From NCBI GenBank assembly GCA_947499545.1, contig CANMOZ010000019.1, positions 1 to 64,000 on the forward strand: DNA of 64,000 nucleotides. The letters run 5' to 3'. Shown piece after piece: positions 27,946 through 37,750 of the stretch. Position numbers and translations under genes: made by a program. The stretch is from an uncultured Saccharospirillaceae bacterium. GTDB lineage: Bacteria; Pseudomonadota; Gammaproteobacteria; Pseudomonadales; Oceanobacteraceae. Within the stretch, counting starts at the first letter, position 1. Each line of letters opens with the position of its first letter. The notes under the pieces are model-generated. The model was not told the origin of the DNA. It worked only from the letters and a program-made list of their open reading frames with translations, and did not search any database.

Positions 27946-28794
27946 TTATTTTATCTCTCTTTTTTTAATCAACGCCGACAACTGCCCTGCCGCTTCTAAT
28001 CGATCAATACCATCATCTAGTATTTTTTTTAGCTCAGCTGAATAAGGATAAGCACGGCTTATCAACATATGAAATTGCTCTGACTCAACATCAGATATTG
28101 GAACATACCTCAAGGCAATGTTTTCCCGCTTAGCTTTTCTCCAGTCAGGATGACTTATTACTATTTCTTTGCGGGCAACCAATAGATCACAGGGTCGATT
28201 CCCAAGCAGTCTAAACGATTCAAGATAATTGTCATGCAATGCGGTAACTTCGGCATCACTCCCTAATAAAAACCGATAGGAATAACCTTTCAATCCACAT
28301 AATTTAAAATCCAAAATCTCAAGGAGCTTCATCGAAGTGAATTTTTCCAAAGTACCCTTCCTTCCCACAACAACCGGGCTTATGTTGTAGTAAGGCTTTG
28401 TCAAAAGATAATCTTGATTACGTTCCAAGCTGAAAGATGCCGATACCGCCACCTGGAATGTATTGGATTCCACACCATATAGGCACCTTCTCCAGGGTGG
28501 CATAGTGAATTCATACTTAATCCCAGCGGGTTCTAGTATCAGAGCGAGCACATCCAAGTCATAGCCTTGAAAACCACCCTCAGCATCAAGGTAGTGATAA
28601 GGAGGCCACCCAGAACCATCGCCACAGATACTGATCTTTTCTATAGAAGCGGATAACACTGAGGAAGCCAACAACATACCCGCCGCTATAACGATTACTC
28701 TTTGTAGCGCATGAGTACAGATAAGCAAGCACATACTATTAGCATTGAGAACAATGAGAATACCCCTGAGTCTAGCCCACCCGTTTACCCTCAA
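27946..28794 (-). CDS. Orphan periplasmic solute-binding protein (SBP_bac_3-like) 1
   Basis: Up to 282 residues; a signal peptide (VIVIAAGMLLASSVLSA) lies after an atypically long N-terminus, so the real start may be the ATG at 28734. The mature part has the family 3 pattern: a first strand with CGDGSGWPPYHYLDAEGGFQGYDLDVLALI, then MPPWRRCLYGVESNTFQVAVSAS, and a C-terminal helix DDGIDRLEAAGQLSALIKK. Family 3 proteins bind amino acids or similar small ligands for ABC importers or sensor kinases. No transporter genes are nearby. It is inserted between surE and truD. Confidence 0.85.
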   Translation of the reverse strand: MRVNGWARLRGILIVLNANSMCLLICTHALQRVIVIAAGMLLASSVLSASIEKISICGDGSGWPPYHYLDAEGGFQGYDLDVLALILEPAGIKYEFTMPPWRRCLYGVESNTFQVAVSASFSLERNQDYLLTKPYYNISPVVVGRKGTLEKFTSMKLLEILDFKLCGLKGYSYRFLLGSDAEVTALHDNYLESFRLLGNRPCDLLVARKEIVISHPDWRKAKRENIALRYVPISDVESEQFHMLISRAYPYSAELKKILDDGIDRLEAAGQLSALIKKREIK

Positions 28795-28901
28795 GCACCT
28801 GGACTACACTAAAGAGGCCGTCAATATATCGAGGGAAGCAATTTTTGGCTTGCGGCCATTAACCCTCGCTTCATTGGGCCTTCACTCCAGGAGCTTGCTT
28901 C

Positions 28902-29675
28902 ATGCTATTTCACCACAATTTTTCGGCCTTACTATGCACCCTTCTCATCAGTTTCAGTGCTTTTGCCAGTGAACCTTTTAAGGTTGTTACTGAAGATTTT
29001 CCACCCTACTTTGGTGACAACATGCAAGAAAAAGGTTGGCTATAGGCTGCTGTAAAGAAAGCACTTAGCGATCAAGGATACGATGCCAGCATAGAATTCA
29101 TGCCTTGGGCACGTGCGGTCCACCTATCAAAAGGAGGGCAATACGATGCGCTATTAGGGGCTTTTAAAACGAAAGAGCGAGAGGCCTGGTACGCATTCGG
29201 CCAACCGATTTCTGAGGTTAAGTCGGTTTTCTTTGTGACACTGTCTAATCGAGACAAGATCAAGTGGAACGGTGACTTACAAACCGTCGCCAGTTACAAA
29301 ATTGCTGTAGGCCGTGGTCATGTTATAAGTGATGAATTTGACAAATCCACCCTTTTAACAAAGCAAGAAGTTCCGACTCTTGAAGATGCATTATCCCTCC
29401 TACACCTGGGCAAGGTGGACATCGCGGCTGGCTATGGAGACGTCGGGCTTGCTGAACTGTTAAACCTCGAAAAAAAGTATAAAGACATCTCTCTCACTAC
29501 TATTCCAATAGAACCCGCTCTTGCTAGCCAGAACATGTATCTAGCTATTTCCCTCAAAACAAAAGACGTAGAAAGCAAAACTCAACGATTCGACAAGGCT
29601 TTTCAAAAGCTTGTTAGTGAAGGCACCGTAGACAGCATTAAAAAACGGTTATTTGCCACCCCGAAAAGCCAATAG
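28902..29675 (+). pseudogene. Solute-binding protein (SBP_bac_3-like) 2, interrupted by an amber codon
   Basis: A full-length frame of 257 codons starts at the ATG at 28902 (AGGAG upstream). It has a signal peptide (FSALLCTLLISFSAFAS) and runs to 29675 but carries a single in-frame TAG at 29043-29045, after DNMQEKGWL. Beyond the stop the family pattern continues (IEFMPWARAVHLSKGGQYDALLGAF). An ATG at 29100 could restart but would lack the signal. Either the gene is a recent pseudogene or the TAG is suppressed or a sequencing error. It is divergent from solute-binding gene 1. Confidence 0.8.
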
Positions 29676-29737
29676 CCCCATATCCATTTGGGGCCATTCT
29701 TCATCCAAGCTAGCCCAACCGCTCTACCTGTTGACGC

Positions 29738-30775
29738 CTAGGTTTCATCAGTGTGTTCTTCAACACTCGCTCTAAACTCTTCTATTGAGCCCAACTCACG
29801 TAAAACCGCTGTTGCATAACTTCCCGGAGAAAGCTTAAAACGCAATAACAATTCACCCTCTTGCCACTCCCAAGCTAGATCTTGCACTTGATTCGTTAGC
29901 TTTCGACGCTCTTGACTTAAGCCTGCATGCTCAAGCCCATTACATATATCCGGAAAAACCTCTGCTAATTGCGATTCCAGCTCTAAAGCAAGCCCTGCTG
30001 TGGGCAATCGCCCTCTGCCCCACATGGGTCCCGTTAACCATTTAGGATCATTCTCTTCTACCAGATCCCCTTCAATGCATTGCTGCAAGATCCCCTGACG
30101 AACACGCTCTTGGCACAACCAATTGAAAAGGTATGAACGAGCGGCAGAGAGATAGAGGCTAAATTTTTGCCGGTTTCGTTCACGGCGTTTCCTTTGAAAA
30201 ATCTCTAACGCATGGGCCACATTATGACCGTCAAACCCAAAGCGTTGCTCGCCAAAATAATTAGGTACGCCAGACTCTGCAATGACTGATAACCGCTGAT
30301 CCAACCGCTCGGCTAAAGACAGAGCATTTGAATGAACGACATCGACCCCCAATCCACGCAGGCGAATTTCAAATGCATTAGCTTGCAACTGCCCACGACG
30401 TAGCTTTTTGGTGTGCCGCGTCACCTCTAGTACCTTGGCGCCCGTTTCCTTTTCAAGCCCCGCAAAACTCGGCTCTGGCTTTTTTAATCCCCAATAAATA
30501 CTGAACCATTGCCGTGTAACGGCTCGTCGATCTTTTAAACCGGCATAACTCACATTGGCAAGCGGAACACCCACCTGATCAGCAATTTGGCGGGCCAACC
30601 ATTGAGTATTGGTATTTTTCTTTTCTACATAGAGATAAAGATGCTCACCTTCGCCTGCATGCTCAAACCCAGCAATTTCTGTAACACAAAAATCTTCAGG
30701 CTCTACACGGTATTGCCCCACGACACCCAGTTCGTCATAGGCTTTTAACCAATTTAACGGCCAATCCACAATCAT
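29738..30775 (-). CDS. truD: tRNA pseudouridine(13) synthase TruD
   Basis: 345 residues. TruD isomerises U13 of tRNA-Glu to pseudouridine. Hallmarks are QYRVEPEDFCVTEI near the N-terminus, the catalytic-Asp motif VSYAGLKDRRAVTRQWFSI, and PNYFGEQRFGFDGHNV. The TRUD insertion domain follows. It lies upstream of the inserted solute-binding genes and downstream of ispF on the minus strand, in the conserved ftsB-ispD-ispF-truD order. Confidence 0.96.
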   Translation of the reverse strand: MIVDWPLNWLKAYDELGVVGQYRVEPEDFCVTEIAGFEHAGEGEHLYLYVEKKNTNTQWLARQIADQVGVPLANVSYAGLKDRRAVTRQWFSIYWGLKKPEPSFAGLEKETGAKVLEVTRHTKKLRRGQLQANAFEIRLRGLGVDVVHSNALSLAERLDQRLSVIAESGVPNYFGEQRFGFDGHNVAHALEIFQRKRRERNRQKFSLYLSAARSYLFNWLCQERVRQGILQQCIEGDLVEENDPKWLTGPMWGRGRLPTAGLALELESQLAEVFPDICNGLEHAGLSQERRKLTNQVQDLAWEWQEGELLLRFKLSPGSYATAVLRELGSIEEFRASVEEHTDET

Positions 30776-30849
30776 TACCTCTGATTAAATAGGGATTTCA
30801 TCACTGCTGTATAGAAATAGGCAATTGAAAAAAGCATCTCATTGGCACA

Positions 30850-31359
30850 TCAGTTTATGCTCGGCTTCACCAGCAAACAGACCGCATGAACAGCGATACC
30901 TTCTTTACGGCCAGCGTACCCTAAACCTTCTGTTGTGGTCGCTTTAACGTTGATTAACGGTAGTTGTGCATTCAGCATGTCAGACAAAGATTCTCTCATA
31001 GCCTCTATATAGGGCGCCATTTTGGGCGCTTGGGCAATAATGGTGACATCAAGATTATTGATCTGCCAGCCTTCAGCCGTCAGCTCATCCCACACATTTT
31101 GAACCAACAACCGGCTGGATATCCCTTTATATTGAGGGTCTTGATCAGGAAACCGCTTCCCAATATCTCCCTTTCCAATGGCACCAAGCAATGCATCAAT
31201 CACAGCATGCAGCAAAACATCACCATCGGAATGAGCAATAAAGCCATGCTCATAAGGAATCTCAACGCCTCCGAGACTTAAAGAATCACCTTCACCAAAT
31301 CGATGCACATCAAACCCGTGGCCGATTCTTATGATCATATTGTTCATATCTTTCTTCAC
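30850..31359 (-). CDS. ispF: 2-C-methyl-D-erythritol 2,4-cyclodiphosphate synthase
   Basis: Up to 169 residues; the enzyme proper begins at [14 protein letters not shown] (ATG at 31338), with other in-frame starts at 31347 and 31359. IspF cyclises CDP-ME-2-phosphate in the non-mevalonate isoprenoid pathway. The zinc ligands lie in GHGFDVHRF and in [22 protein letters not shown]. The C-terminus has [23 protein letters not shown]. It sits 14 bases after ispD and is probably cotranscribed with it. Confidence 0.96.
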   Translation of the reverse strand: MKKDMNNMIIRIGHGFDVHRFGEGDSLSLGGVEIPYEHGFIAHSDGDVLLHAVIDALLGAIGKGDIGKRFPDQDPQYKGISSRLLVQNVWDELTAEGWQINNLDVTIIAQAPKMAPYIEAMRESLSDMLNAQLPLINVKATTTEGLGYAGRKEGIAVHAVCLLVKPSIN

Positions 31360-31373
31360 AACTATCGAATTGA

Positions 31374-32141
31374 CTAAACGCCCTGGTGAGAGAATTGGGT
31401 TAAATAAAATCCTACCCAGTCCAAGTCCACCGGGTATGTCACTTTTATATTGTGCGAATGACCAGGGACTACTTGAGGGGCCAACCCTATGGCTTCCAAT
31501 GCGGATGCCTCATCGGTCACTGTGTTCGCGGGGTTATCGGCTTCAGAGGCACTTTGCGCATGATCCAGCGCCATGAGCAGCGTATCAAAAGGAGCCATTT
31601 GCGGCGTTTGTGCTAACCAAAGCTCAGAACGATCTAAAGTTGCTTTAACACCCAAGTTACCGTCAACCCGCTTAACCGTATCCACTATGGGGCTTGCCAA
31701 CAATGCACCGTTGGGGCCAGCCGCTTTCATAAGATTGCTTATATCTTCTTTTTCGACACAAGGCCTAGCCGCATCATGTACAAGAATTTGAGGAGGCAGT
31801 TCATAAGATTCAACCTCTGGTTCCAGGTACCTCAAAGCGTTGAGAACGGTTTCCAACCGAGTATGTCCCCCAGCCTTCAATACCTCAACATCCGCTTGCT
31901 CACCGGATTGAACCCTAAAACTAAGCTGATCAATGCGAACATCTTCCGGGTCGACCACAACGTAAACTCGATGAACGGCATTCATTGATAATATACGTTG
32001 CACAACCCACTCAAGCAGGGTTTTCCCCTGTACAGAAAGGTATTGTTTTGGAATTTCAGATCCCATCCGACGACCCATACCAGCAGCAGGTATAATCATC
32101 CAAAACTCTTGTTGAATATCAGAGCCAATCAGATTACTCAC
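31374..32141 (-). CDS. ispD: 2-C-methyl-D-erythritol 4-phosphate cytidylyltransferase
   Basis: 255 residues. IspD makes CDP-methylerythritol from MEP and CTP, one pathway step upstream of the IspF substrate. The nucleotidyltransferase loop is [20 protein letters not shown]. The motif [16 protein letters not shown] and the substrate loop [14 protein letters not shown] are clear. An N-terminal extension of about 15 residues precedes the core. It lies between ftsB and ispF. Confidence 0.96.
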   Translation of the reverse strand: MSNLIGSDIQQEFWMIIPAAGMGRRMGSEIPKQYLSVQGKTLLEWVVQRILSMNAVHRVYVVVDPEDVRIDQLSFRVQSGEQADVEVLKAGGHTRLETVLNALRYLEPEVESYELPPQILVHDAARPCVEKEDISNLMKAAGPNGALLASPIVDTVKRVDGNLGVKATLDRSELWLAQTPQMAPFDTLLMALDHAQSASEADNPANTVTDEASALEAIGLAPQVVPGHSHNIKVTYPVDLDWVGFYLTQFSHQGV

Positions 32142-32256
32142 GTCTCATCGCCGTTCATCAGCATTCAATAGCCAGCATGATACCGAATTAATATGGTTTG
32201 CGCTTAATTTCAATGATTCTTTTATTTGCTTTACAGGCTGATTACAGCAATTCTGA

Positions 32257-32595
32257 TTACTCAGGTACAATCCATACAAAGGTTTCACCTTGTTCAATCA
32301 TACCCAGTTCGTTTCGAGCTCTCTCTTCAATAGCATCCATACCTGATTTGAGCTCGATAATTTCAGCTGTCAGTAACTGGTTACGCTCATACAAACGCAG
32401 ATTCTCAGACTCTTTTTGGCGGACTTCCAATGATAAACCTCTCAACTCCCTAAAGCCGGAGGCACCAAACCATAACTGATAACTCAAATGACCAAAAACG
32501 GCTATCAACCCCGCTACCAGCACCCAACCAGACCCGCTGCTCACTTTGTCTGTAATCACATCAACGCACCCCAAACCCACTTTCATAATAAACAT
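32257..32595 (-). CDS. ftsB: Cell division protein FtsB
   Basis: 112 residues as read, slightly longer than usual because of an N-terminal segment before the membrane helix (WVLVAGLIAVFGHLSYQLWF). The rest is the heptad coiled coil (LSLEVRQKESENLRLYERNQLL) and the GMDAIEERARNELGMI motif of the FtsB/DivIC family. FtsB joins FtsL and FtsQ in the septal complex that activates FtsWI. In relatives eno lies immediately upstream; here the conserved block ends and accessory DNA begins. Confidence 0.92.
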   Translation of the reverse strand: MFIMKVGLGCVDVITDKVSSGSGWVLVAGLIAVFGHLSYQLWFGASGFRELRGLSLEVRQKESENLRLYERNQLLTAEIIELKSGMDAIEERARNELGMIEQGETFVWIVPE

Positions 32596-32740
32596 TGCAC
32601 ATAGGCACTCAATGCAACCGAACGTTCAAATCCGGCGTCTACGACCATGTTATGGTAATTCAGATGGATTTTACAGCGACCAAAAGGCAGGCAAAGTAGC
32701 TAGATTGCAAAAACAGAATCCACCGACAAGACATACTCAG

Positions 32741-33031
32741 TTAAGCACATCTTAAGAGGAGTTCCGGATCATCAAAATCACGCGGCGGATGTTGCTCCCA
32801 GCTGGCCCCACAATCTAAAGAAAGCCACAAGACTCTTCCCCTTACTCTGGCATTTGGCCGAGCAAAGTTAAGTGCCTCGATAAAATTATCGCAACTATAA
32901 CGTTCAGGAGAGAGTGCATTTTTCCACACCAACCACTCTCCGTGATACCCCTTAAACAGAAAATAATCCCCATCTTCAGTATCTCGAGGAGGTTCAAATG
33001 CAATTTTTTTGAAGCATCGCTTGACGGCCAT
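32741..33031 (-). CDS. Small protein of unknown function, paralogue pair member 1
   Basis: About 96 residues from the ATG at 33031 (MAVKRCFKK). The family is not recognised. Distinctive are KIAFEPPRDTEDGDYFLFKGYHGEWLVWKNALS and RVRGRVLWLSLDCGASWEQHPP. It is a soluble, Trp-rich protein with no signal. A homologous gene lies about 900 bases further on (33685-33975) on the same strand, sharing EDGDYFLFK/EENDYFLFK, W-x-VWKN/MIWKN and RGR-x-LWLSLD. It is probably a local duplication. Confidence 0.6.
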   Translation of the reverse strand: MAVKRCFKKIAFEPPRDTEDGDYFLFKGYHGEWLVWKNALSPERYSCDNFIEALNFARPNARVRGRVLWLSLDCGASWEQHPPRDFDDPELLLRCA

Positions 33032-33052
33032 CCTATCCCCACCGACGATCAT

Positions 33053-33684
33053 TGATACCTTCTGTCACTTTTATTGTAGTTCCTATCTTTGCTTCAGAAT
33101 TGGCCTAAATAGTCTTCATTGCATTAATCACTGCCACACCTTGCGGTCATTAACAGTATCGCTACACATCTATAACAACTTTACAAGAAGCCACAAATCG
33201 CCAACACCTCAAGTCTAGCTTAAAAACATGCCAAATCATCCAAACAGAACAACGCATACACAGTAAAATCAAGCCATGAGCTTAGATCTGTGAAGTACTC
33301 CTTATTTCTTGCTTGTCTAAAACAGTATATTAAGCCTGGGTGAAATAACCCACATTCCTTCGTATCCAGCCTTATCTAATTTTTCAAGGCTGGACTTTTT
33401 TAAAGAGCTTCATCCCATCATCACTCCAACGCTCTATACCCCCAAGAGGACCTTATTTACCCCCACTCAGTCATTATCAACTCTAAGAGCGGTACATTCA
33501 CTGAAAATGATACTCTTCAAGAATTTCTTGCATTCTCCCTGCCCGAGATTATTGCCACATAGATTGATTAAAATCTTTCATAATCACACAGGCATTAGGC
33601 CGACTTTTATGCAGTGTTATAAATAGCGGCAGGCTCTCTAAAGGTGGAGCAACCGGTATTAATCTATCAACAGAGTGACTACTC
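33053..33684. other. Gene-free gap holding an orphan terminator
   Basis: About 630 bases between the two small paralogues without a convincing gene. The gap contains a strong plus-strand terminator at 33365-33401 and a small hairpin just before it (GGGT...ACCC near 33340), so a short non-coding RNA ending at 33401 is possible. Nothing else was recognised. Confidence 0.45.
33365..33401 (+). terminator. Strong plus-strand terminator without an upstream ORF
   Basis: The perfect 9-base stem TCCAGCCTT (33365-33373) / AAGGCTGGA (33386-33394) is followed by CTTTTTT. The genes on both sides are on the minus strand, so the transcript it ends is unknown. Confidence 0.8.
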
Positions 33685-33975
33685 TCAACCACATGCAGTA
33701 AATTGATGCTTTTCATTGCTTGAGCTAGGCAAATGCTTCTCCCAGGTAACGCCATTATCTAGAGAAAGCCACAGTGTCCGTCCACGCAAACCCGCATTGT
33801 CTAGCGCAAATCGATATGCAGCATCAAAGGAATCACACTGAAACTTCTCAGCAGACAATGTATTTTTCCAAATCATCCAAAAACCAGAGTAGTGTTTAAA
33901 CAGAAAATAATCGTTTTCTTCCGATCTTTTTGGAGGGTCAAAAAATACAACTCTGTAACAGCGTTTTATATTCAT
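33685..33975 (-). CDS. Small protein of unknown function, paralogue pair member 2
   Basis: About 96 residues from the ATG at 33975 (MNIKRCYRVVFFDPPKR). It is collinear with the protein at 32741-33031: the same KRC start, aromatic VVFFDPP motif, NDYFLFKHYSGFWMIWKNTLS block and RGRTLWLSLDNGVTWEKH end. The C-terminal tail is polar and diverged. There is no membrane segment or signal. Conservation of the pair in intact frames argues for function, but none can be assigned. Confidence 0.6.
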   Translation of the reverse strand: MNIKRCYRVVFFDPPKRSEENDYFLFKHYSGFWMIWKNTLSAEKFQCDSFDAAYRFALDNAGLRGRTLWLSLDNGVTWEKHLPSSSNEKHQFTACG

Positions 33976-34140
33976 CACACCCACATCCAAAAGCGGTATC
34001 TATCATAATGACCAACCTAGGAACAATTGGATGTTAGAAAACCGTGTAGAATTGTAATTCAGGAAGAAAACTGAAAGGAATACACCAAGAAGTCTTAATT
34101 CGCTTAAACAAGGCCTCTGCAAAATCAATCTTATAGGCCT

Positions 34141-34884
34141 TTACATGTTATGTTTTTTCTTAATCTCATCAAACTTCCCCGATTTTTGCAAACTCTCTAA
34201 ACCTTCGTTAAATGCATTTACAAACTGCTTCGATTTATCTGATTTTCTAAACATAACGTAAAGCTGTGGCGCAAAAAGAGGCGGCGTCAACGCCTTAATT
34301 CGAGCGACATCGGCAGAAAACTTGCTGTTGGCCATGTGAAGTATGGCGTAATGACCACCCGCAAAAGCATCTATTGTTCCTGATAACAAGCGGGTCATGC
34401 TTCTTTCGTAGTCAGCAGCTGGAACCTTGGTGAAATTCGTAGCATTATCGAACTCAACACCGTGTGAAGCATCAATCATGATGCCTATTTTCATTCCATC
34501 CAAATCCTTTAATGAACTAAACTTTATGTCATTTCGCTCTCTCAAGACAAAAAGAGACTCAATAACGGGCATAATAGGTGAAGGAAAGTCAAAGTATTTA
34601 GCCCTCTCCTCCGTATAATAAGCGCCTAGCATTCCGTGATATTTGCCTACCATGGCGCCTTTATAGCCTCTCGCCCAAGATGTAAATGTCATTTTAAGCT
34701 TATAACCAGAATGTTCTAAGGCTTGTCGAGCTATATCGCACACCACCCCCTGCTCTACTCCACTCTCAAAGAAATACGGCTCCCAGTTGGTTGTCACCAA
34801 ATGAACCTCTTCAGTTGAATTGCTGTTCATACAGAGAATCAGCAGTAGAAATCCAACGATCTTATATGTCTTTACTCTATGCAT
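34141..34884 (-). CDS. Orphan periplasmic solute-binding protein 3
   Basis: 247 residues with a signal peptide (IVGFLLLILCMNSNS). Family 3 features are TTNWEPYFFESGVEQGVVCDIARQAL, then FTSWARGYKGAMVGKYHGMLGAY, LKDLDGMKIGIMI and the terminal FNEGLESLQKSGKFDEIKKKH helix. The W-x-PY motif and the S/PW-x-R motif recur in every solute-binding protein of this window. No permease, ATPase or histidine kinase gene is adjacent. It is flanked by a small paralogue and a DUF2167 gene. Confidence 0.88.
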   Translation of the reverse strand: MHRVKTYKIVGFLLLILCMNSNSTEEVHLVTTNWEPYFFESGVEQGVVCDIARQALEHSGYKLKMTFTSWARGYKGAMVGKYHGMLGAYYTEERAKYFDFPSPIMPVIESLFVLRERNDIKFSSLKDLDGMKIGIMIDASHGVEFDNATNFTKVPAADYERSMTRLLSGTIDAFAGGHYAILHMANSKFSADVARIKALTPPLFAPQLYVMFRKSDKSKQFVNAFNEGLESLQKSGKFDEIKKKHNM

Positions 34885-35058
34885 TCCTATCAGCCAACAG
34901 ACGCCCTACACCCACACATTATAGATGATGTCGCCACAGCGTTATGAAAGGTCGCATTGATTGGCATCTTCACGCCAACATATTAATAAGCAGCGTGCGA
35001 TATAGAATTGGCGCTCAGCACATAGCCTCAGAGCGCCAACTGGGAAATGATGAATATG

Positions 35059-35958
35059 TTATGGCTTTTTACGAGAAGACAGAGCTTTGAATAATCCACC
35101 AATCCCAAGAAGAATAAATACGCCAAACTTCTTCAAAAATACGAAAGCCGCTGCCAAGAAGCCCGTTTTGGCTAACACCTTTCCAGCGACCAAAGCACCC
35201 AAACCATAAGCGGCAACCTTATCGATTTCAGGATCAAAATCACTGTAGGTTTTGCCATTGTTAAATTCAGCCATTGACAATACCCTGTTAAGCTCACTTT
35301 CAATCAAAGGTTTTTGATCTATCCCTGCAATGAAATTGAGCACCAACACACCTTTCCTACCCAAAATGCGGATATTGTAATTCAGCGTATTGCCGTCTTC
35401 GCCGTTACCAAATTTAATTTCTTTTGCCCAATGAAGCTTATGAGATTCCTTGTCATAGAAAGGGGTTGCTGCCCAGCCAACCAGCTCTACTGGCTCAAAG
35501 CCGGCTTTAACTCGCTCCGCACTAAACTCCCGGGTATCCTCCTGCATTTGCTCCAGCATTTCAGCGTAATCAATGGAATCAGCATCTTCATCTGACACAT
35601 ACCCATCTTCCTCATATTCAATCGTCACTGCCCATGCGTTATCATCAAATGGTGTCATGTCGGAGGGAAATAACATACCCAATGTTGACTGACTCGGTGG
35701 ATTCCCCCAAACTTCGACCAACACCTTTTCAGCATCCATCGGATTTAGGTAATAGAAATTCTCAGGTATATTTAGAGTGGCTGAAGCCGCTTCAATCACA
35801 ACTTTCCCAGTTTTTCTATCTAATGACTCCCAAACATTTTGAGCCCAGGTTGCATATTGCTGCTCTTCATCCACCAAGGGCTCTTGATCATTTGCATTGA
35901 TCATAATCGAAAAGCAAACTACGAGAATGCCCATCATAGAAATAATCATATTCTTCAT
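35059..35958 (-). CDS. DUF2167 family membrane-anchored protein
   Basis: About 299 residues from the ATG at 35958; upstream in-frame starts also exist (35970, 36012). A signal or anchor segment (MIISMMGILVVCFSIMINAN) is followed by the large periplasmic DUF2167 domain with GFEPVELVGWAATPFYDKESHKLHWAKEI and NTLNYNIRILGRKGVLVLNF. A C-terminal membrane helix (FVFLKKFGVFILLGIGGLF) with a basic tail (SSRKKP) follows. The family function is unknown. The length and domain order are as usual for the family. Confidence 0.88.
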   Translation of the reverse strand: MKNMIISMMGILVVCFSIMINANDQEPLVDEEQQYATWAQNVWESLDRKTGKVVIEAASATLNIPENFYYLNPMDAEKVLVEVWGNPPSQSTLGMLFPSDMTPFDDNAWAVTIEYEEDGYVSDEDADSIDYAEMLEQMQEDTREFSAERVKAGFEPVELVGWAATPFYDKESHKLHWAKEIKFGNGEDGNTLNYNIRILGRKGVLVLNFIAGIDQKPLIESELNRVLSMAEFNNGKTYSDFDPEIDKVAAYGLGALVAGKVLAKTGFLAAAFVFLKKFGVFILLGIGGLFKALSSRKKP

Positions 35959-36012
35959 AAGAACAAACATCACCTGAATATTACACAAACAAAAAAGGAT
36001 ACCTAAGCACAC

Positions 36013-36765
36013 TTAAAACTTACAAAGCTCATTAATTCAACAAGAGATGCTCACCAAGCAGGCAGTGGTATGAAAACACACGACGAACGCAGAGGATTAC
36101 CGCTTATCAAAAAGTATGATATGAAATAGATTCATTCTTGGAGATCAAGCAACTTAGATTTAAAACCAGCGAATTCTAATACTTTTTACACCATAATTAA
36201 AGTCACACAAGAAACGAGTAAGCCATACCTGTATCAGTATGATACCAAACCAAAAACATATACCCAATCCGCGCTCACAACACGAACAAACTTTTTAACT
36301 AATGATAGGAAGAATACAAAACCATCAACGATGGAATACAGAAAACAAGCCCATTGACTAATTTTTAGTCATCAATTGAAGTAGACACGCCAAACTTCAG
36401 AACCATACTATTTTTACTAGCGCATTTCCAAGCAGGATCAATAGCAAACAATGGTATTGAAACAACACTCAATCTGTAACGTCAATATGAGTGGTCGGGT
36501 CAGTTTGGCATGCCAAACATAAAACTCAATGCCACATTTAAACGATAAGTTTGACTTAATGCACAAAACAATGATGTGTATCTATTAAAGCATTATATAT
36601 TCGCTTACAAAGATACAGACTAAAACTTAAGCCAAATTACCATAAAAAAGATAAATGCTTCGACGCCAAAATGATTTACTTGTCCAAATAAACTTATTTT
36701 ACATTAGTGAGATCACAACAGAAAACCAAACCACCCAAAACCCAACCAAACAATGAGAAGTATGC
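36013..36765. other. AT-rich gene-free region with a palindrome
   Basis: About 750 bases with no supported gene. A perfect 14-base palindrome TTTGGCATGCCAAA lies at 36504-36517. The last 250 bases resemble the region upstream of the paralogue at 39893 (CATTTAAACGATAAGTTTGA... versus GATTTAAAACTTAACAACAAGTTTGA...), so the promoter region was probably duplicated with the gene. Confidence 0.45.
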
Positions 36766-37716
36766 ATGCCAAACACAACCATCAATACAACAAGCATAAA
36801 TAACAACTACCACAGACATGAAGCCAGAAATAGCCTTCCAAATATAGGCGAGCAATTGTCATGTCTATATTCAAAACACAAGTTAAGCGCAGCTTCTAAG
36901 TTAGGACATTTAATCCCCCCCTTTAAACACTGGTCAGAAAGCCAGCAATCCAAATACAGAGAACAACTACAATTAGTCACTGGAGAGTATGGGGCTGAAG
37001 TTGAGCATGAGGTGTTATCAGAATTTAAAAAAAATGTTGGGAAACCACTCACCCAGCATAAACTCAAAGCGATTTCAAACCGAACCGCATCAACCTTTAG
37101 ACGTCATAGTGCTGGTGAAGTCCTCCAAATGGCTGCCAAAGATCATGCCGAAAGCATTACTGGGTATATCTTATCAAGATTTAATGGCAAAGAAGGACCC
37201 AAAATTATTGAAGCGGCTAAACATGGAAGCAAAGAAACTTTGTCCTTGATTAAAGCGGTGACCGAAAGCTCTATTCGAGAACAATTAGTTAGTGAGAATC
37301 AAGAAAAAGGGAATGTAACTGCTGTCTCAGATGCAGTGCTACAGCATATTAACAACCCCAATCAATGGGTTAGTCATCAGTTAGAAAGATCGAACAAAAT
37401 ACTTTGCGACAAGCAAAGCCTATCTTCAGAACTACTCACTGCTCTCAGTGACATAGCTATCTCGTTTGAATTAAGGCAGTTCAATCAGAACGGCCGCATT
37501 ATCTCTGAAAAGGATAGAGCTAATTTCATTTCAGAACAATTAATTCAAGAGCTTAAAGACCCAACCAGTAAAAACAGCAAGCACATAGATATTGAATCAT
37601 GGCAGAAAAACTTAAAACGTCGAGTTGACTGCTCTACGGAGGAACTTGCAAAAAGTATTTTTTTAGTTCGAGACAAGATACTCCAAGAAAATTTACGAGA
37701 GTACAATCTAATCTAA
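36766..37716 (+). CDS. Effector-like protein of unknown family, paralogue 1
   Basis: 316 residues, mostly helical and hydrophilic, with no signal peptide or membrane segment. The first 30 residues are rich in Asn, Thr, Ser and His (MPNTTINTTSINNNYHRHE), like type III secretion signals. It is related over its whole length to the protein at 39893-40825. Shared blocks are AASKLGHLIPPFKHW/TASKFGCISPPLKRW, QW-VSHQLERSNKILCDKQSLSSE and FELRQFNQNGRIISEKDRANF. I do not recognise a known domain. The ATG at 36766 has GAGAAG nine bases upstream. It stands alone with its own hairpin 3' of the stop. Confidence 0.7.
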   Translation: MPNTTINTTSINNNYHRHEARNSLPNIGEQLSCLYSKHKLSAASKLGHLIPPFKHWSESQQSKYREQLQLVTGEYGAEVEHEVLSEFKKNVGKPLTQHKLKAISNRTASTFRRHSAGEVLQMAAKDHAESITGYILSRFNGKEGPKIIEAAKHGSKETLSLIKAVTESSIREQLVSENQEKGNVTAVSDAVLQHINNPNQWVSHQLERSNKILCDKQSLSSELLTALSDIAISFELRQFNQNGRIISEKDRANFISEQLIQELKDPTSKNSKHIDIESWQKNLKRRVDCSTEELAKSIFLVRDKILQENLREYNLI

Positions 37717-37730
37717 TAACATAACCATTG

Positions 37731-37750
37731 GGCGACTGAGAGATGTCGCC
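37731..37750 (+). terminator. Hairpin after effector-like paralogue 1
   Basis: The stem GGCGAC (37731-37736) / GTCGCC (37745-37750) lies 14 bases after the stop, with TATAT following. It is a weak intrinsic terminator candidate. The rest of the gap to 38114 (about 360 bases) shows no gene. Confidence 0.5.
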
